This document shows positions 1-10,605 of a DNA stretch of 64,000 nucleotides, piece by piece. How positions within the stretch are numbered: position 1 is the first letter of the stretch; every line of letters begins with the position of its first letter. The DNA is from Gammaproteobacteria bacterium. GTDB lineage: Bacteria > Pseudomonadota > Gammaproteobacteria > UBA6186 > Azoamicaceae. A program made the position numbers and the translations under genes. The stretch lies in assembly GCA_013288135.1 (NCBI GenBank), contig JABDCL010000005.1, forward strand, positions 22,585 through 86,584. Reading direction: 5' to 3'. Under the pieces are notes generated by a model. That model ran no database searches. It was given only the letters and a program-made list of their open reading frames with translations, and was not told the origin of the DNA.

Positions 1-1
1 A

Positions 2-850
2 GAGGGTGCAAGTTTTCGTTCTTATATCAATGGTCAAGAATATTTATTAACCCCGGAAGAATCCATACGGGTCCAGCGTTATTTGGGCGCAGATTTAATT
101 GTGGTTTTAGATGAATGTACGCCTTATCACGTCGATAAATCGTATACCAAAGCTTCTATGGAACGCAGTCATCGTTGGGCCTTGCGATCTCTTTCTGCGT
201 ATAAAAAAGAGGATAATGGGTCTCAAAAATTATATGGCATTGTGCAAGGGGGCACTTATCCAGATTTACGCAAAGAAAGTTGTGACTTTGTCAATAATCA
301 TTCTTTTTTTGGGCATGCGATTGGGGGTTCGCTGGGTGCGAATAAACAAGAAATGTATGATGTGGTTGCTTTAACCATGTCGTTGTTGTCGAAAGATCGT
401 CCGGTACATTTATTAGGGATTGGAGGTATTCGGGATATTTTTGAAGGGGTTTTACAAGGCATTGATACTTTTGATTGCGTACATCCAACCCGTATTGCAA
501 GACATGGGGGAGCATTGGTGAAACCCTGGAATCGTTCACATGATTTAAAGCGTGAACATATTAATTTAAGAAACAGTCAATATCGATTAGATAATAATCC
601 CATAGAATCAGATTGTGGCTGTGCAACGTGTCAGAATTACACACGAGGATATTTACATCATTTATTTAAAATAGAAGAAATCTTAGCATTTACTTTAGTA
701 TCTCAGCACAATGCGTATTTTATGAATAATTTGATGAAGATGATACGAAATGCTCTGGAGACAGACAGTTTGATGGAAGTTTATAATATATGGTGTCAAA
801 ATATGCAGGAATCACAATTAAATGTCTCAAACACTGTATCATGCTCCTAA
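2..850 (+). CDS. tgt: Queuine tRNA-ribosyltransferase (Tgt), 5' end outside window
   Basis: Tgt exchanges guanine 34 of GUN-anticodon tRNAs for a queuosine precursor. The frame is open from base 2, so the gene starts before the window and 282 residues are visible. Diagnostic blocks are LYGIVQGGTYPDLR, HAIGGSLG, the FDCVHPTRIARHG block with the nucleophilic Asp, and the zinc site CGCATC followed by YLHHL. The wording of several blocks (GGSLGANKQEMYDVV, HLLGIGGIRDIF, HGGALV) is closer, as I remember them, to the chlamydial Tgt subgroup than to E. coli Tgt. The function is secure; the subgroup assignment is from memory. Confidence 0.93.
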   Translation, partial: EGASFRSYINGQEYLLTPEESIRVQRYLGADLIVVLDECTPYHVDKSYTKASMERSHRWALRSLSAYKKEDNGSQKLYGIVQGGTYPDLRKESCDFVNNHSFFGHAIGGSLGANKQEMYDVVALTMSLLSKDRPVHLLGIGGIRDIFEGVLQGIDTFDCVHPTRIARHGGALVKPWNRSHDLKREHINLRNSQYRLDNNPIESDCGCATCQNYTRGYLHHLFKIEEILAFTLVSQHNAYFMNNLMKMIRNALETDSLMEVYNIWCQNMQESQLNVSNTVSCS

Positions 851-918
851 AAACCTATACAAAAATACTAGCTCTATAAATCGCAGTATAAAGTCAATTA
901 TGCGTTGACCCCAATTTC

Positions 919-2184
919 CTATTGAGCTGCGCGTTTCATAGACTCAAAAAATATTGCATTAGTTTTTGCTTCACGTAAACGTTCCATTAAGAATTCCATT
1001 GCGGGGAGATCATCCATGGGATGTAGTAGTTTTCGTAAAATCCACATTTTTTGGAGATCATCTGGTTTAGCCAGTAATTCTTCACGACGTGTACCAGAAC
1101 GCGCAATATTGATAGCAGGATAAACCCGTTTTTCGGCAATGCGGCGATCAAGATGAAGTTCCATGTTTCCTGTACTCTTGAATTCTTCGTAAATGACTTC
1201 GTCCATCTTGGAGCCGGTATCGATAAGCGCTGTTGCAATAATGGTAAGACTTCCGCCTTCTTCTACATTACGTGCTGCACCAAAGAAACGTTTGGGACGA
1301 TGCAGTGCGTTGGCATCGACACCCCCAGTTAATACTTTTCCAGAAGGAGGAATCACAGTATTATGTGCTCGCGCTAAACGAGTAATAGAATCTAATAAAA
1401 TGACAACATCTCGTTTATGTTCCACCAATCGTTTTGCACGTTCAATGACCATTTCTGCTACTTGAACATGTCTGTTTGCAGGTTCATCGAAGGTGCTGGC
1501 GATGACTTCGCCTTTCACAGAACGTGCCATTTCAGTGACTTCTTCGGGACGTTCGTCAATCAATAATACAATCAGATGACATTCAGGATGATTAACTGCA
1601 ATCGAATGTGCAATATTCTGCAACATGACTGTTTTCCCGGCTTTTGGAGGGGAGACAATCAACGCTCTTTGTCCCTTACCAATGGGAGATACTAAGTCAA
1701 TGACTCGTGCAGTAATATCTTCTGTGCTGCCGTTGCCCACTTCCATTTGCAATCGGTCACTGGCATGTAAAGGGGTACAATTTTCGAAAGCAATTTTGTT
1801 TCTGGCGACTTCGGGAGGCTCCATGTTGATGTCATTGACTTTAAGTAGTGCAAAATAACGTTCACCATCTTTGGGTGGTCGAATTTTGCCATGGATTTCG
1901 TCCCCCGTTCTTAAACTGAATCGCCGAATTTGACTGGGGGAGACATAGATGTCATCAGGCCCTGCTAAATAGGAGCTATCAGCGGAACGTAAAAATCCAA
2001 AACCGTCTTGGAGAATTTCCAAAACACCATGGCCATAAATATCTTCACCACGCTTAGCATGTGCTTTTAGAATGGCAAAGATCACCTCTTGCTTTCTAGC
2101 ACGAGCGACATCTTCTATGCCAAATGAATAGGCAATTTCTAAGAGTTCTGCAGGAGATTTCTGTCTTAATTCAGTTAGATTCAT
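919..2184 (-). CDS. rho: Transcription termination factor Rho
   Basis: Rho is a hexameric RNA-dependent ATPase and helicase that ends transcription at Rho-dependent sites. At 421 residues it has the usual length. Visible parts are the N-terminal helical domain starting [10 protein letters not shown], the RNA-binding cold-shock-like domain with DGFGFLRS, the Walker A SPPKAGKT, Walker [15 protein letters not shown], the Q-loop [13 protein letters not shown] and the R-loop/C-terminal [10 protein letters not shown]. trxA lies upstream on the same strand, the conserved gammaproteobacterial trxA-rho order. I see no obvious rhoL-like leader peptide in the 167 bp between them. Confidence 0.98.
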   Translation of the reverse strand: MNLTELRQKSPAELLEIAYSFGIEDVARARKQEVIFAILKAHAKRGEDIYGHGVLEILQDGFGFLRSADSSYLAGPDDIYVSPSQIRRFSLRTGDEIHGKIRPPKDGERYFALLKVNDINMEPPEVARNKIAFENCTPLHASDRLQMEVGNGSTEDITARVIDLVSPIGKGQRALIVSPPKAGKTVMLQNIAHSIAVNHPECHLIVLLIDERPEEVTEMARSVKGEVIASTFDEPANRHVQVAEMVIERAKRLVEHKRDVVILLDSITRLARAHNTVIPPSGKVLTGGVDANALHRPKRFFGAARNVEEGGSLTIIATALIDTGSKMDEVIYEEFKSTGNMELHLDRRIAEKRVYPAINIARSGTRREELLAKPDDLQKMWILRKLLHPMDDLPAMEFLMERLREAKTNAIFFESMKRAAQ

Positions 2185-2351
2185 AACGATATGATTACAC
2201 TATAAGTTGAAGTTAAAAGAAGATTTTGAAAACATTGATTTGTCTATTTAATAGGTAGACGTAGATGCAATTATTTTACATAAAGTAAGTCTAGCACTGT
2301 TTTTAAAAAATACATAGAGTTCCTTTTTATATAAATAAATTTTAAAATTGA

Positions 2352-2681
2352 TCATTCCAGATGACTGTCTATAAATCCAGTTAATTGAGATTTAGCCATA
2401 TATCCCGTTTTAGTTCCGGCGACTTTGCCCGCTTTAAAAATTAATAAAGTGGGTATCCCGCGAATAGCATATTTACTGGGGGTTGTTGAATTTTGATCGA
2501 TGTTCATTTTCATGATTTTAACTTTTCCATGATAATCTTTTGCGATATCTTCTAAGATAGGAGCAATCATCCGACAAGGACCGCACCATTCTGCCCAAAA
2601 ATCAATCAATACAGGCACAGTAGATTGTAATACATCGTTTTCAAAGGAACTGTCTGTGACAGCTAGGATATTTTCACTCAT
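2352..2681 (-). CDS. trxA: Thioredoxin 1
   Basis: Small cytosolic dithiol oxidoreductase that reduces disulfides in ribonucleotide reductase, PAPS reductase and other proteins. The 109-residue length is typical. The active site WAEWCGPCRM and the cis-proline block IRGIPTLLIFK are both present. There is no signal peptide, which supports a cytosolic thioredoxin rather than a periplasmic Dsb or Ccm protein. It sits directly upstream of rho on the same strand, as in E. coli, with 167 bp between the genes. Confidence 0.97.
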   Translation of the reverse strand: MSENILAVTDSSFENDVLQSTVPVLIDFWAEWCGPCRMIAPILEDIAKDYHGKVKIMKMNIDQNSTTPSKYAIRGIPTLLIFKAGKVAGTKTGYMAKSQLTGFIDSHLE

Positions 2682-2720
2682 GATTAAATACTATCTCCAA
2701 ACATAAATAATATTATTATA

Positions 2721-3512
2721 TTATTCGCTTGATAAAGATTTTGCAAATTCTGTGATTACTTTAAAATATTCTTTACCCGCCTTTTCGGTTACATTATTGT
2801 GCAATGCCCCTTGTACCCAAAAAGATTTTTTAGGAGAATTTGCTAATTTAAATAATTGAGTTCCATGCCAAAAAGGAATGACTTCATCCTGAGTTCCATG
2901 AATGAATAGGATTGGCACATGAATTTTTTTAATTTTTTGATTATTACGATATTTATCCACAGGGAGTAAAGGAATACCAGTGATTACCCTAAAGGCGGTA
3001 AGTAGCCCACTTTCAATAATCACACCTGCACAAGGGCTGGTACTTGCTAAATCGATGGTGGGACCGCTTCCTAAAGAACGTCCAAATAGGATGATTCGAT
3101 TAGTCGGTACTTTCAAAATAAAAGTTAAATATTGATAGGCTGCATCAATGTCTCTATAGGTATTATTTTCAGAGGGGGAACCTTCGCTAGTACCATAGCC
3201 GTGATAATCATAGGCAAAAACGGAAAAGCCGTTTTGATAAAAAGTCATTAGCCAGTGAAGTATACTGCCTAAATCTTCGCCGTTCCCATGGCTGATGAGC
3301 AGTGTAAATTCAGCCTTGGGATTATGTAAATAAAGTGCAGAGATTTTTTTTCCATCGTCGGTGATTAATTTTAAAAGATGGGGCATTCTGGTATCTTGGT
3401 ATGAAGATTGTGGTACGGGAAAAATTGCGAAATCGGAAACAAAATAAATGACACAGGTTAATAACCCATAGATAATAAGGGCATAAATGATGAACTCTCT
3501 AAAAATAAGCAG
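2721..3512 (-). CDS. Membrane-anchored alpha/beta hydrolase (YfhR/BEM46-like), probable CTG start
   Basis: Serine hydrolase of unknown substrate. The oxyanion block LLISHGNGEDLGS, nucleophile elbow FGRSLGSG, an acid site near HGTQDEVIP and a late His (ALHNN) are seen. An ATG at 3386 would give 221 residues without a membrane anchor. However, the frame stays open back to the hemB stop, and those codons read as a hydrophobic helix (YALIIYGLLTCVIYF) followed by FPVPQSSYQDT, the usual N-terminus of this family. The last hemB codons contain AAGGAG eight bases before an in-frame CTG at 3512, giving 263 residues. I therefore infer a CTG (or nearby ATT) start and translational coupling to hemB. The exact start is uncertain; the family is not. 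Confidence 0.8.
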   Translation of the reverse strand: MLIFREFIIYALIIYGLLTCVIYFVSDFAIFPVPQSSYQDTRMPHLLKLITDDGKKISALYLHNPKAEFTLLISHGNGEDLGSILHWLMTFYQNGFSVFAYDYHGYGTSEGSPSENNTYRDIDAAYQYLTFILKVPTNRIILFGRSLGSGPTIDLASTSPCAGVIIESGLLTAFRVITGIPLLPVDKYRNNQKIKKIHVPILFIHGTQDEVIPFWHGTQLFKLANSPKKSFWVQGALHNNVTEKAGKEYFKVITEFAKSLSSE

Positions 3513-3515
3513 AGG

Positions 3516-4589
<1,074 letters not shown>

Positions 4590-4693
4590 TTAAGAGTTAC
4601 GTTTCATTATGTCATTATGCCAGTGTTTGATCCGGAGCGGAATGGTGTAAAATCGGTATCAAAGTTGTAAATATCATTTTTGGAGTAGTACAT

Positions 4694-4927
4694 ATGAAGA
4701 AAGAAAGTTTAAAACTGGGGAAATATCGTCATTATAGTGGCAAATTATATGAGGTTTTAGGTATTGCTCATCACTCAGAGACTTTAGAACCTATGGCGGT
4801 TTACAAAGCATTGTATGATACCCAAGAATTTGGTCCTAATGCTCTATGGGTTCGTCCCTTAAATATGTTTTTGGAGACAATAGATATAGAAGGAGTAAAT
4901 ACACGCAGGTTTGAATTTGTAGAATAA
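4694..4927 (+). CDS. DUF1653 family protein
   Basis: Small 77-residue protein matching the DUF1653 pattern: an N-terminal LGKYRHYSGKLYEVLGIAHHSE, central MAVYKALYD and a C-terminal LWVRPLNMFLETI. No catalytic residues are recognisable and the biochemical role of this widespread family is unknown to me. It is divergent from hemB, with 122 bp between the starts. A possible promoter (TTGATC, 15 bp, TAAAAT at 4627-4653) lies just upstream, though the spacing is short. Confidence 0.85.
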   Translation: MKKESLKLGKYRHYSGKLYEVLGIAHHSETLEPMAVYKALYDTQEFGPNALWVRPLNMFLETIDIEGVNTRRFEFVE

Positions 4928-5025
4928 ATGTAAAAATGATACAATTAACCAGTAAAAAATGTATCTAATGGTCTTTAAGTACATAAACTAAATGTATAAA
5001 CTAAATTAAGGTGAAGTAAAGAAAT

Positions 5026-5916
5026 ATGAACGCAACAAGCTGTACTGATATACAGGTATTTAATCCTCAACTTCCAATCGGGAGCATTGAAGCTTATTTG
5101 CAGCGAGTAAATTCTATACCCCTGTTAAGCCAAGAAGAAGAATATGCATTAGCCATTCAGTTTCAAGAACAAGGGGATTTACAAGCTGCTCAAAAGTTAA
5201 TTTTACCCCATATCCGTTATGTAGTTCGAGTCGCTCGCGGATATTTAGGTTATGGTCTTCCCTTAGCCGATCTTATTCAAGAAGGAACAGTAGGCTTGAT
5301 GAAAGCGGTAAAACGTTTTAAACCCGAGATGGGCGTTCGTTTAGTCTCTTTTGCTGTTCATTGGATTAAAGCGGAGATACATGAATACATTTTACGTAAT
5401 TGGCGCATCGTGAGAGTAGCAACCACCAAAGCACAACGTAAACTATTTTTTAATTTACGAAGTGTAAAAAAACGCTTGGGTTGGTTTACCAAAGAGGAAG
5501 TGCAGTCGATTGCGAGTGATTTGGGAGTTGGTGTAAAAGAAGTATTGCGTATGGAAGAGCGATTAAATGCGCGAGATATGCATTTTGATTTACCAAAAGA
5601 CAGTGATAATGATTCTCATGCTGCGCGATTTCCTTCGGAATATTTAGAAGATATGAAGGCAGATCCTGCTTATCAATTAGAATCTTCAAATTGGGGAGAA
5701 CACACAGAAGGACATTTGAAATCTGCATTATTGCAATTAGACAGTCGAAGTCGAGATATTTTAGAAAAGCGATGGTTAATAGAAGACAAAAAAGCGACGC
5801 TTCAAGAATTGGCAGAAGTCTATGAAGTTTCTCCGGAACGCATTCGTCAGTTAGAAAAAAATGCACTCTTAAAATTAAAAGAAACTTTGGAAACTAAAGA
5901 AGTCGAGGCTGCGTAG
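5026..5916 (+). CDS. rpoH: RNA polymerase heat-shock sigma factor (sigma-32)
   Basis: RpoH directs RNA polymerase to heat-shock promoters. The 296-residue protein has region 1.2 ([19 protein letters not shown]), region 2 ([21 protein letters not shown] with [22 protein letters not shown]) and the RpoH box RKLFFNLR that separates sigma-32 from sigma-70 and RpoS. Region 4 shows an HTH ([20 protein letters not shown]). The start has an AAGGTGAAG ribosome site. HslUV, a known heat-shock protease, is encoded at 47.4-49.3 kb, though I did not locate a sigma-32 promoter there. A palindromic repeat follows the stop and may end the transcript. Confidence 0.97.
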   Translation: MNATSCTDIQVFNPQLPIGSIEAYLQRVNSIPLLSQEEEYALAIQFQEQGDLQAAQKLILPHIRYVVRVARGYLGYGLPLADLIQEGTVGLMKAVKRFKPEMGVRLVSFAVHWIKAEIHEYILRNWRIVRVATTKAQRKLFFNLRSVKKRLGWFTKEEVQSIASDLGVGVKEVLRMEERLNARDMHFDLPKDSDNDSHAARFPSEYLEDMKADPAYQLESSNWGEHTEGHLKSALLQLDSRSRDILEKRWLIEDKKATLQELAEVYEVSPERIRQLEKNALLKLKETLETKEVEAA

Positions 5917-5924
5917 CAACTTTT

Positions 5925-5968
5925 CCCTCTCCCAATCTGGGAGAGGGTGCCCGAAGGGCGGGTGAGGG
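5925..5968. repeat. GC-rich palindromic repeat (REP-like) after rpoH
   Basis: CCCTCTCCCA and TGGGAGAGGG form a perfect 10-bp hairpin with a three-base loop (5925-5947). It is followed by a GCCCGAAGGGC-type inverted repeat and GGTGAGGG. The element fills the gap between the convergent rpoH and ctp stops and touches the ctp stop codon. The same layout is seen at 8313-8360. It could act as a bidirectional terminator. Confidence 0.75.
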
Positions 5969-7366
5969 TTAATCCCGATTTTGGTTAATCAGTACTAACC
6001 CTTTTAGAACATTCAAGGCTTCATGTAATTGATAATCTGTATTGATTAAAGGAAGCTCAGCTTTATCTCCCGCTTTTGCACTGGTTGGCTTGTTAGAGCT
6101 GCCATTTTCAATATGACCTTGCAAATTCTCTTCACGTGGGTACAAGTTTTTGAATTCATCATTATCTGCCGTGGCGGGGATCTTTAAATTTTGTACAATA
6201 ATGTCAGGTTTAATTCCGATAGCCTGAATTGAACGTCCTGCGGGGGTATAGTACAGTGCTGTTGTTAATTTAAGCCCTCGTTTGTCTTTTAGAGGAATAA
6301 CCGTTTGTACTGATCCTTTACCAAAAGTTTGGGTGCCTAGAATTACTGCGCGTTGATGATCTTGAAGCGCGCCGGCCACAATTTCAGATGCCGAAGCCGA
6401 GCCACCATCGACTAATACCACCATGGGAGCGCCATTTAAGATATCCCCTGGATGTGCTTTTTCTTTAATTTGAGAGTTTGGCATTCGGCCTTTGGCGTAA
6501 ACGATCATTGCATCATACTTCAATTTATCGCGATCTAAGAAAGCATCAGATATTTTCACAGAAGATTCTAAAATGCCGCCGGGGTTATTACGGAGATCGA
6601 GAATTAATCCTTTTAGTTTTCCTTCCATATTTTTTTTCAAGGTTTGTATCGCGCGAATCATATCTTCAGCCGAATTAGTTTGAAATTGTGATATTCGGAT
6701 GTAGCCATAGTTTTCATCCAGCGTTTTGCTGCGAACGCTTTGAGCGCTAATTGTATCGCGGACGACTGTGATAAGGAGAGGTTTTGTTTCGCCTTGACGA
6801 ATAATGGTTAGTACAATTTTAGTACCTTTTTCTCCTCGCATGGTTTCTATGGCTTCATGCAGAGATAATCCTTTAACAGGCGTATCGTTTAAACGAATAA
6901 TGAGATCGCCAGCTTTAACACCTGCACGTTGAGCAGGGGTATCGTCAATCGGGCTTATAACGCGAATAAGACCGTCTTCTGGAGTTACTTCAACACCTAA
7001 TCCACCAAATTTTCCTGTGGTTGTTTCTTTTAACTCCGCATATTCTTCTGTGTCTAAGTAGGAAGAATGTGGATCAAGGCCTGCTAACATGCCTCGAATA
7101 GCATTTTCAAGTAATACAGGATCTTCAATTGGTTTTACATAATAATTTTTAATGTTATCAATGACCGTAGTAAAGCGTTGGAGATCGGATAGGGGGATTT
7201 TTGTTTCTACATTTTCTGAAGAGGGCGTGTCTATGATTTCGGGAATAGCTTGTGAGGTTCCAACTTCTTTTGTAGAACCCGTGATAGGGAAAAGCAGCAG
7301 AAAACTACAGATCCCACTTAAGAATATAGTAATCAGGAAAGTCCGGCTTAATTGCAAAAAGTGCAT
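5969..7366 (-). CDS. S41 carboxy-terminal processing protease (CtpA-like)
   Basis: Periplasmic serine protease of the Ctp/Prc family, which trims or degrades envelope proteins. It has 465 residues. An N-terminal membrane/signal segment covers about residues 8-28 and a PDZ domain about 110-200 (GGLGVEVTPEDG, AGVKAGDLIIRLND). The S41 domain carries the catalytic Ser in VDGGSASASE near residue 324 and the Lys in TFGKGSVQ near residue 350. The ILDLRNNPGG block is also typical. The C-terminal 70 residues are Asn/Ser/Lys-rich and not conserved. No envC-like gene lies beside it, unlike the common ctpA neighbourhood. The natural substrate is unknown. Confidence 0.93.
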   Translation of the reverse strand: MHFLQLSRTFLITIFLSGICSFLLLFPITGSTKEVGTSQAIPEIIDTPSSENVETKIPLSDLQRFTTVIDNIKNYYVKPIEDPVLLENAIRGMLAGLDPHSSYLDTEEYAELKETTTGKFGGLGVEVTPEDGLIRVISPIDDTPAQRAGVKAGDLIIRLNDTPVKGLSLHEAIETMRGEKGTKIVLTIIRQGETKPLLITVVRDTISAQSVRSKTLDENYGYIRISQFQTNSAEDMIRAIQTLKKNMEGKLKGLILDLRNNPGGILESSVKISDAFLDRDKLKYDAMIVYAKGRMPNSQIKEKAHPGDILNGAPMVVLVDGGSASASEIVAGALQDHQRAVILGTQTFGKGSVQTVIPLKDKRGLKLTTALYYTPAGRSIQAIGIKPDIIVQNLKIPATADNDEFKNLYPREENLQGHIENGSSNKPTSAKAGDKAELPLINTDYQLHEALNVLKGLVLINQNRD

Positions 7367-7498
7367 ACTTTGGATTCTCCACGATATAATTTTAAGTCAA
7401 TTAACTAATTTTGTTACAACGGCAACAAACCACCTTTCTTCTTATTATCATAAGGCCATTTACTAGGAAAAGAAAGTGAAGAATAACATGACGAATAG

Positions 7499-8287
7499 TC
7501 ATTTGGTACTGGGTATGATCCGATAATCCATTATCAATGGGGCATGATCAGAAAATTTTTCGTCTTTGTAAATATGGGCCGATTGTATAGCTGTTTTTAA
7601 TTCAGGCGTGACAACCTGGTAGTCGATTCTCCATCCGATGTTGTTTTCCCATGCTGTTGGTTGGCGAGCAGTCCACCAAGTATATTGATCAGGTTCTTGA
7701 TTAACCACGCGGAAGGCATCCACAAAACCTCCAGAACCAAAAAGCTCATCCAACCAAGCGCGTTCTTCTGGGAGAAATCCAGAGTGTTTTTGATTGGCTT
7801 TCCAATTTTTTAAATCAATCTGTTTATGGGCAATATTCCAGTCCCCACATAAGATATAATGGCGTTTATCTTGTTTTTGATGTTCGAGATGTTTTCGGAG
7901 CCGTGCCAAAAAATCATACTTGATGGCTTGGCGATGTTCTCCACTGGTTCCTGAAGGTAAATAGAGGGAAGCTACACTTAGATTTCCAAAATCTGCTTGA
8001 ATATATCGACCTTCTTCATCGGCTTCTTTCCACCCTAATCCGCGATGGATATTATCAGGCTCTATGCGAGTGTATAGGGCAACTCCACTATATCCTTTTT
8101 TTTCGGCATCAAAAAAATAAGCATGATAGCCTTCAGGAAAAAAAGTAGGATCTATTTCAAGTTGATGAAACTGGGCTTTTACTTCTTGTAAACAAATAAC
8201 ATCAGCCTTTTGTTTTGCTAGCCAACTAAAGAATCCCTTTTTTGCCGCGGAACGGATCCCATTGACATTCATTGTTATGATGCGCAT
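7499..8287 (-). CDS. xthA: Exodeoxyribonuclease III (AP endonuclease)
   Basis: DNA repair enzyme that cuts 5' to abasic sites and degrades 3' ends. Residues visible include MRIITMNVNGIRSA, the metal-binding Glu of ICLQEVK, YSGVALYTR, the GDWNIAH block and the C-terminal SDHAPLIMDY. I place the start at 8287 (262 residues). It has CTGGAG seven bases upstream and the protein then begins exactly at the family N-terminus. The frame is open to an ATG at 8380, but that extra 31-residue stretch is encoded by a palindromic repeat and is not conserved. Confidence 0.96.
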   Translation of the reverse strand: MRIITMNVNGIRSAAKKGFFSWLAKQKADVICLQEVKAQFHQLEIDPTFFPEGYHAYFFDAEKKGYSGVALYTRIEPDNIHRGLGWKEADEEGRYIQADFGNLSVASLYLPSGTSGEHRQAIKYDFLARLRKHLEHQKQDKRHYILCGDWNIAHKQIDLKNWKANQKHSGFLPEERAWLDELFGSGGFVDAFRVVNQEPDQYTWWTARQPTAWENNIGWRIDYQVVTPELKTAIQSAHIYKDEKFSDHAPLIMDYRIIPSTK

Positions 8288-8312
8288 AAAAGACTCCAGG
8301 TTTCTCAGTATT

Positions 8313-8360
8313 CCTTCTCCTGTTACGGGAGAATGTGGTGCGAGCACCGGGTGAGGGTCC
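8313..8360. repeat. GC-rich palindromic repeat upstream of xthA
   Basis: CTTCTCC and GGGAGAA arms around TGTTAC are followed by GGTGC-GA-GCACC and GGGTGAGGG. This is the same two-hairpin layout and the same GGTGAGGG end as the repeat at 5925-5968, with divergence in the arms. It lies between the xthA start and the divergent exporter gene, so here it is in a promoter region rather than between gene ends. Confidence 0.65.
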
Positions 8361-8451
8361 TCGAGCATAGTGGTTGACATTGTGTGACAGTCAACCTACA
8401 ATCTTAAAGATTCCGCTCCCACAAATTTTAGTTTTTTAGGACTGTTTAATT

Positions 8452-9717
8452 ATGTCGGTAGAACGCCGAGGGATTTTTCTTTTTCTCATTATTCTGATGA
8501 GTGCCTTAGGTCTTGTTGCCTCGGATATTTGCTTACCTGCATTGCCCGAAATGGCCATTTATTTTGATTGTACTCAGACAGAAATTCAAATGAGCTTTAG
8601 TGTTTTTTTGTTGACGCTCGGCATTTGTCAATTGATTTACGGAACATTGGCGGATAAATTTGGTCGTAAAAAAATATTGGTGATTGGATTTAGTTTATTT
8701 TCTGTGGCTTCTTTATTGTGTGCTTTTTCTACTACCTTATCAGAATTTATTTTTTGCAGAGCCTTACAAGCGGTGGGAGCCAGCGTAGGATCAGTTTTAA
8801 GTCGTGCGATTGTTGCTGATCGTTTTAATAGATTAGAAGCAGTAAAAGTTTATACCACCACTTATCCTATCGTAGGGCTATCACCTGCTATTGCTCCCTT
8901 CGTTGGGGGTTATTTAACTTATTTTTTTGATTGGCGAGCAACGTTTTGTTTTATGGCTTTGTTTGGTATTTTAGCTGTGATGTTGGTTATGATTTTTTTA
9001 GTGGATAAATCAAAACCCTTGCCGGATATACTTTTAGATGTAAAGGAAACTGCTGCAGGTGCAAACTTTTCACGTGAGCTTGACAGTTTTAACTCTAGTC
9101 CAAAAACTTTTCTTGAAAATTGTACTGAAATATTTCGCAATATGGAGTTTTTAGGTTATGCATTCATTGTCTGTGCTGGTTATGCTGTATTTCGTTGCTA
9201 TACAACTGAATCTCCCTTTGTTTTTAATAAACAAGGGTTTGTTGCAGAAGAAATAGGATATTTTTATATTACCTTATCCATGGCTTATGTGTGTGGGAAC
9301 TTGGCAGCAAAAAAACTGGTTACTAAATTGTCTATCGATAAAGTATTAAGTATTGGTATGTTCTTTTTTGTGTTTGGGGGTCTTTGTTTGTTAACAATGG
9401 CTTTGCTTTATCCTGAAAATCCTTTAGCGATTATTATCCCTATGTCTTTTGTTGTTATTGGAAATGGTTTTTTATTCCCGGTTGGATCAGCTGCAGCCAT
9501 GTCCTCTGTTCCCATGAACTTTTCAGGAACTGCTTCCGGTTTGTTGGGAGCATTACAATTGATATTGGCAGCGCTTTGCGTTAATTGGATAGGAGAAATG
9601 TGTGGGGGACAAGCTTTTCCTATGGCTCTTTATTTGATTTCAATTATAATGTTTGGATTATTTAGTTATTTGGTGGTCGTATTGGGTTCTAAAATTCGGT
9701 ATGGTCTCACTCGTTAG
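8452..9717 (+). CDS. MFS drug-resistance transporter, Bcr/CflA type
   Basis: Inner-membrane proton-driven exporter of the DHA1 group, 421 residues with twelve predicted hydrophobic segments. The Bcr/CflA signature is seen in SDICLPALPEMAIYF at the end of helix 1. The motif A loop is YGTLADKFGRKKILVIG, followed by FCRALQAVGASVGSVLSRAIVADRF in helices 4 and 5. The substrate cannot be read from sequence; members export bicyclomycin, sulfonamides, chloramphenicol or cysteine. A second family member lies at 39.4-40.6 kb. It ends eight bases before yicC, so it may be the first gene of that operon. Confidence 0.9.
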   Translation: MSVERRGIFLFLIILMSALGLVASDICLPALPEMAIYFDCTQTEIQMSFSVFLLTLGICQLIYGTLADKFGRKKILVIGFSLFSVASLLCAFSTTLSEFIFCRALQAVGASVGSVLSRAIVADRFNRLEAVKVYTTTYPIVGLSPAIAPFVGGYLTYFFDWRATFCFMALFGILAVMLVMIFLVDKSKPLPDILLDVKETAAGANFSRELDSFNSSPKTFLENCTEIFRNMEFLGYAFIVCAGYAVFRCYTTESPFVFNKQGFVAEEIGYFYITLSMAYVCGNLAAKKLVTKLSIDKVLSIGMFFFVFGGLCLLTMALLYPENPLAIIIPMSFVVIGNGFLFPVGSAAAMSSVPMNFSGTASGLLGALQLILAALCVNWIGEMCGGQAFPMALYLISIIMFGLFSYLVVVLGSKIRYGLTR

Positions 9718-9725
9718 GAGAATAG

Positions 9726-10595
9726 ATGATACGGAGTATGACGGCTTATGCAAGCTCTGAAGATCACGGAGATTGGGGATATGCTCGTTGGGAGATCCGC
9801 TCAATTAACCATCGATATTTAGACGTGTCTTTTAAACTACCAGAGACTTTAAAGAACATTGAGGTTTCTTGTCGAGAAGCGACCAGAAAATGGTTATCCA
9901 GAGGAAAAATAGACTGTGTTTTACACTATGAACCCGGTCAATTGGGATCAGAGAAAAATATTCATTTGAATGTAGCATTGGCTGAAGCGCTTATTTCTGT
10001 TGGTCAACAAATTGCAGCAAAAATACCCAATACTCCCCCGCTTTCTCCATTTGATATTTTAAACTGGCCAGGTGTTTTACGCGTACCAGAAGCTAATTTA
10101 GAGGGTGTTCAAGCAACACTCCATACCGCGTTTGAGGCTGCGTTAAAAGATCTTATATTGGCAAGGGAGCGAGAGGGCACAATATTAAAGAAATTAATCC
10201 AGCAACATCTTGCTAAAATGCAATCCTGGATAAAATTTCTTTTGCGGAAGTTACCAGAGATAGCAGAGGTTTCTCGACGGCGATTGCAGGAGAAGCTGAA
10301 AGATATTCAACTTACATTTGATGTGGGTCGTCTGGAACAAGAAATGGTTTATATGTTACAAAGGATGGATGTATCTGAAGAATTGGGACGTTTACAAGCA
10401 CATATAACCGAAATAGAGAGGGTGTTAGAAGAGGGTGGGATTGTCGGGCGTCGCTTGGATTTTATTATGCAAGAATTAAATCGAGAAGCAAATACACTGT
10501 CCTCTAAATCTCTCGATAATCAAACGACTCAAGCCGCAGTAGAAATAAAAGTGTTAATTGAACAGATGCGAGAGCAAATCCAAAACATAGAATAG
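9726..10595 (+). CDS. yicC: YicC family endoribonuclease-like stress protein
   Basis: A 289-residue protein with the family N-terminus MIRSMTAYAS and the block WEIRSINHRYLDVSFKLPE. The C-terminal DUF1732 portion reads GRRLDFIMQELNREANTLSSKS, then IKVLIEQMREQIQNIE. E. coli YicC has been reported as an endoribonuclease that affects the small RNA RyhB; that activity is known of the family, not shown here. It lies ten bases upstream of gmk, a pairing common in bacteria. The start follows a GGAG just before the ATG. Confidence 0.94.
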   Translation: MIRSMTAYASSEDHGDWGYARWEIRSINHRYLDVSFKLPETLKNIEVSCREATRKWLSRGKIDCVLHYEPGQLGSEKNIHLNVALAEALISVGQQIAAKIPNTPPLSPFDILNWPGVLRVPEANLEGVQATLHTAFEAALKDLILAREREGTILKKLIQQHLAKMQSWIKFLLRKLPEIAEVSRRRLQEKLKDIQLTFDVGRLEQEMVYMLQRMDVSEELGRLQAHITEIERVLEEGGIVGRRLDFIMQELNREANTLSSKSLDNQTTQAAVEIKVLIEQMREQIQNIE

Positions 10596-10605
10596 AGATT
10601 ATGTT

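Noticed and set aside
7499..8380. Longer xthA starting at 8380
   Set aside because: The extra 31 residues are encoded by a palindromic repeat; the ATG at 8287 has a ribosome site and matches the family N-terminus.
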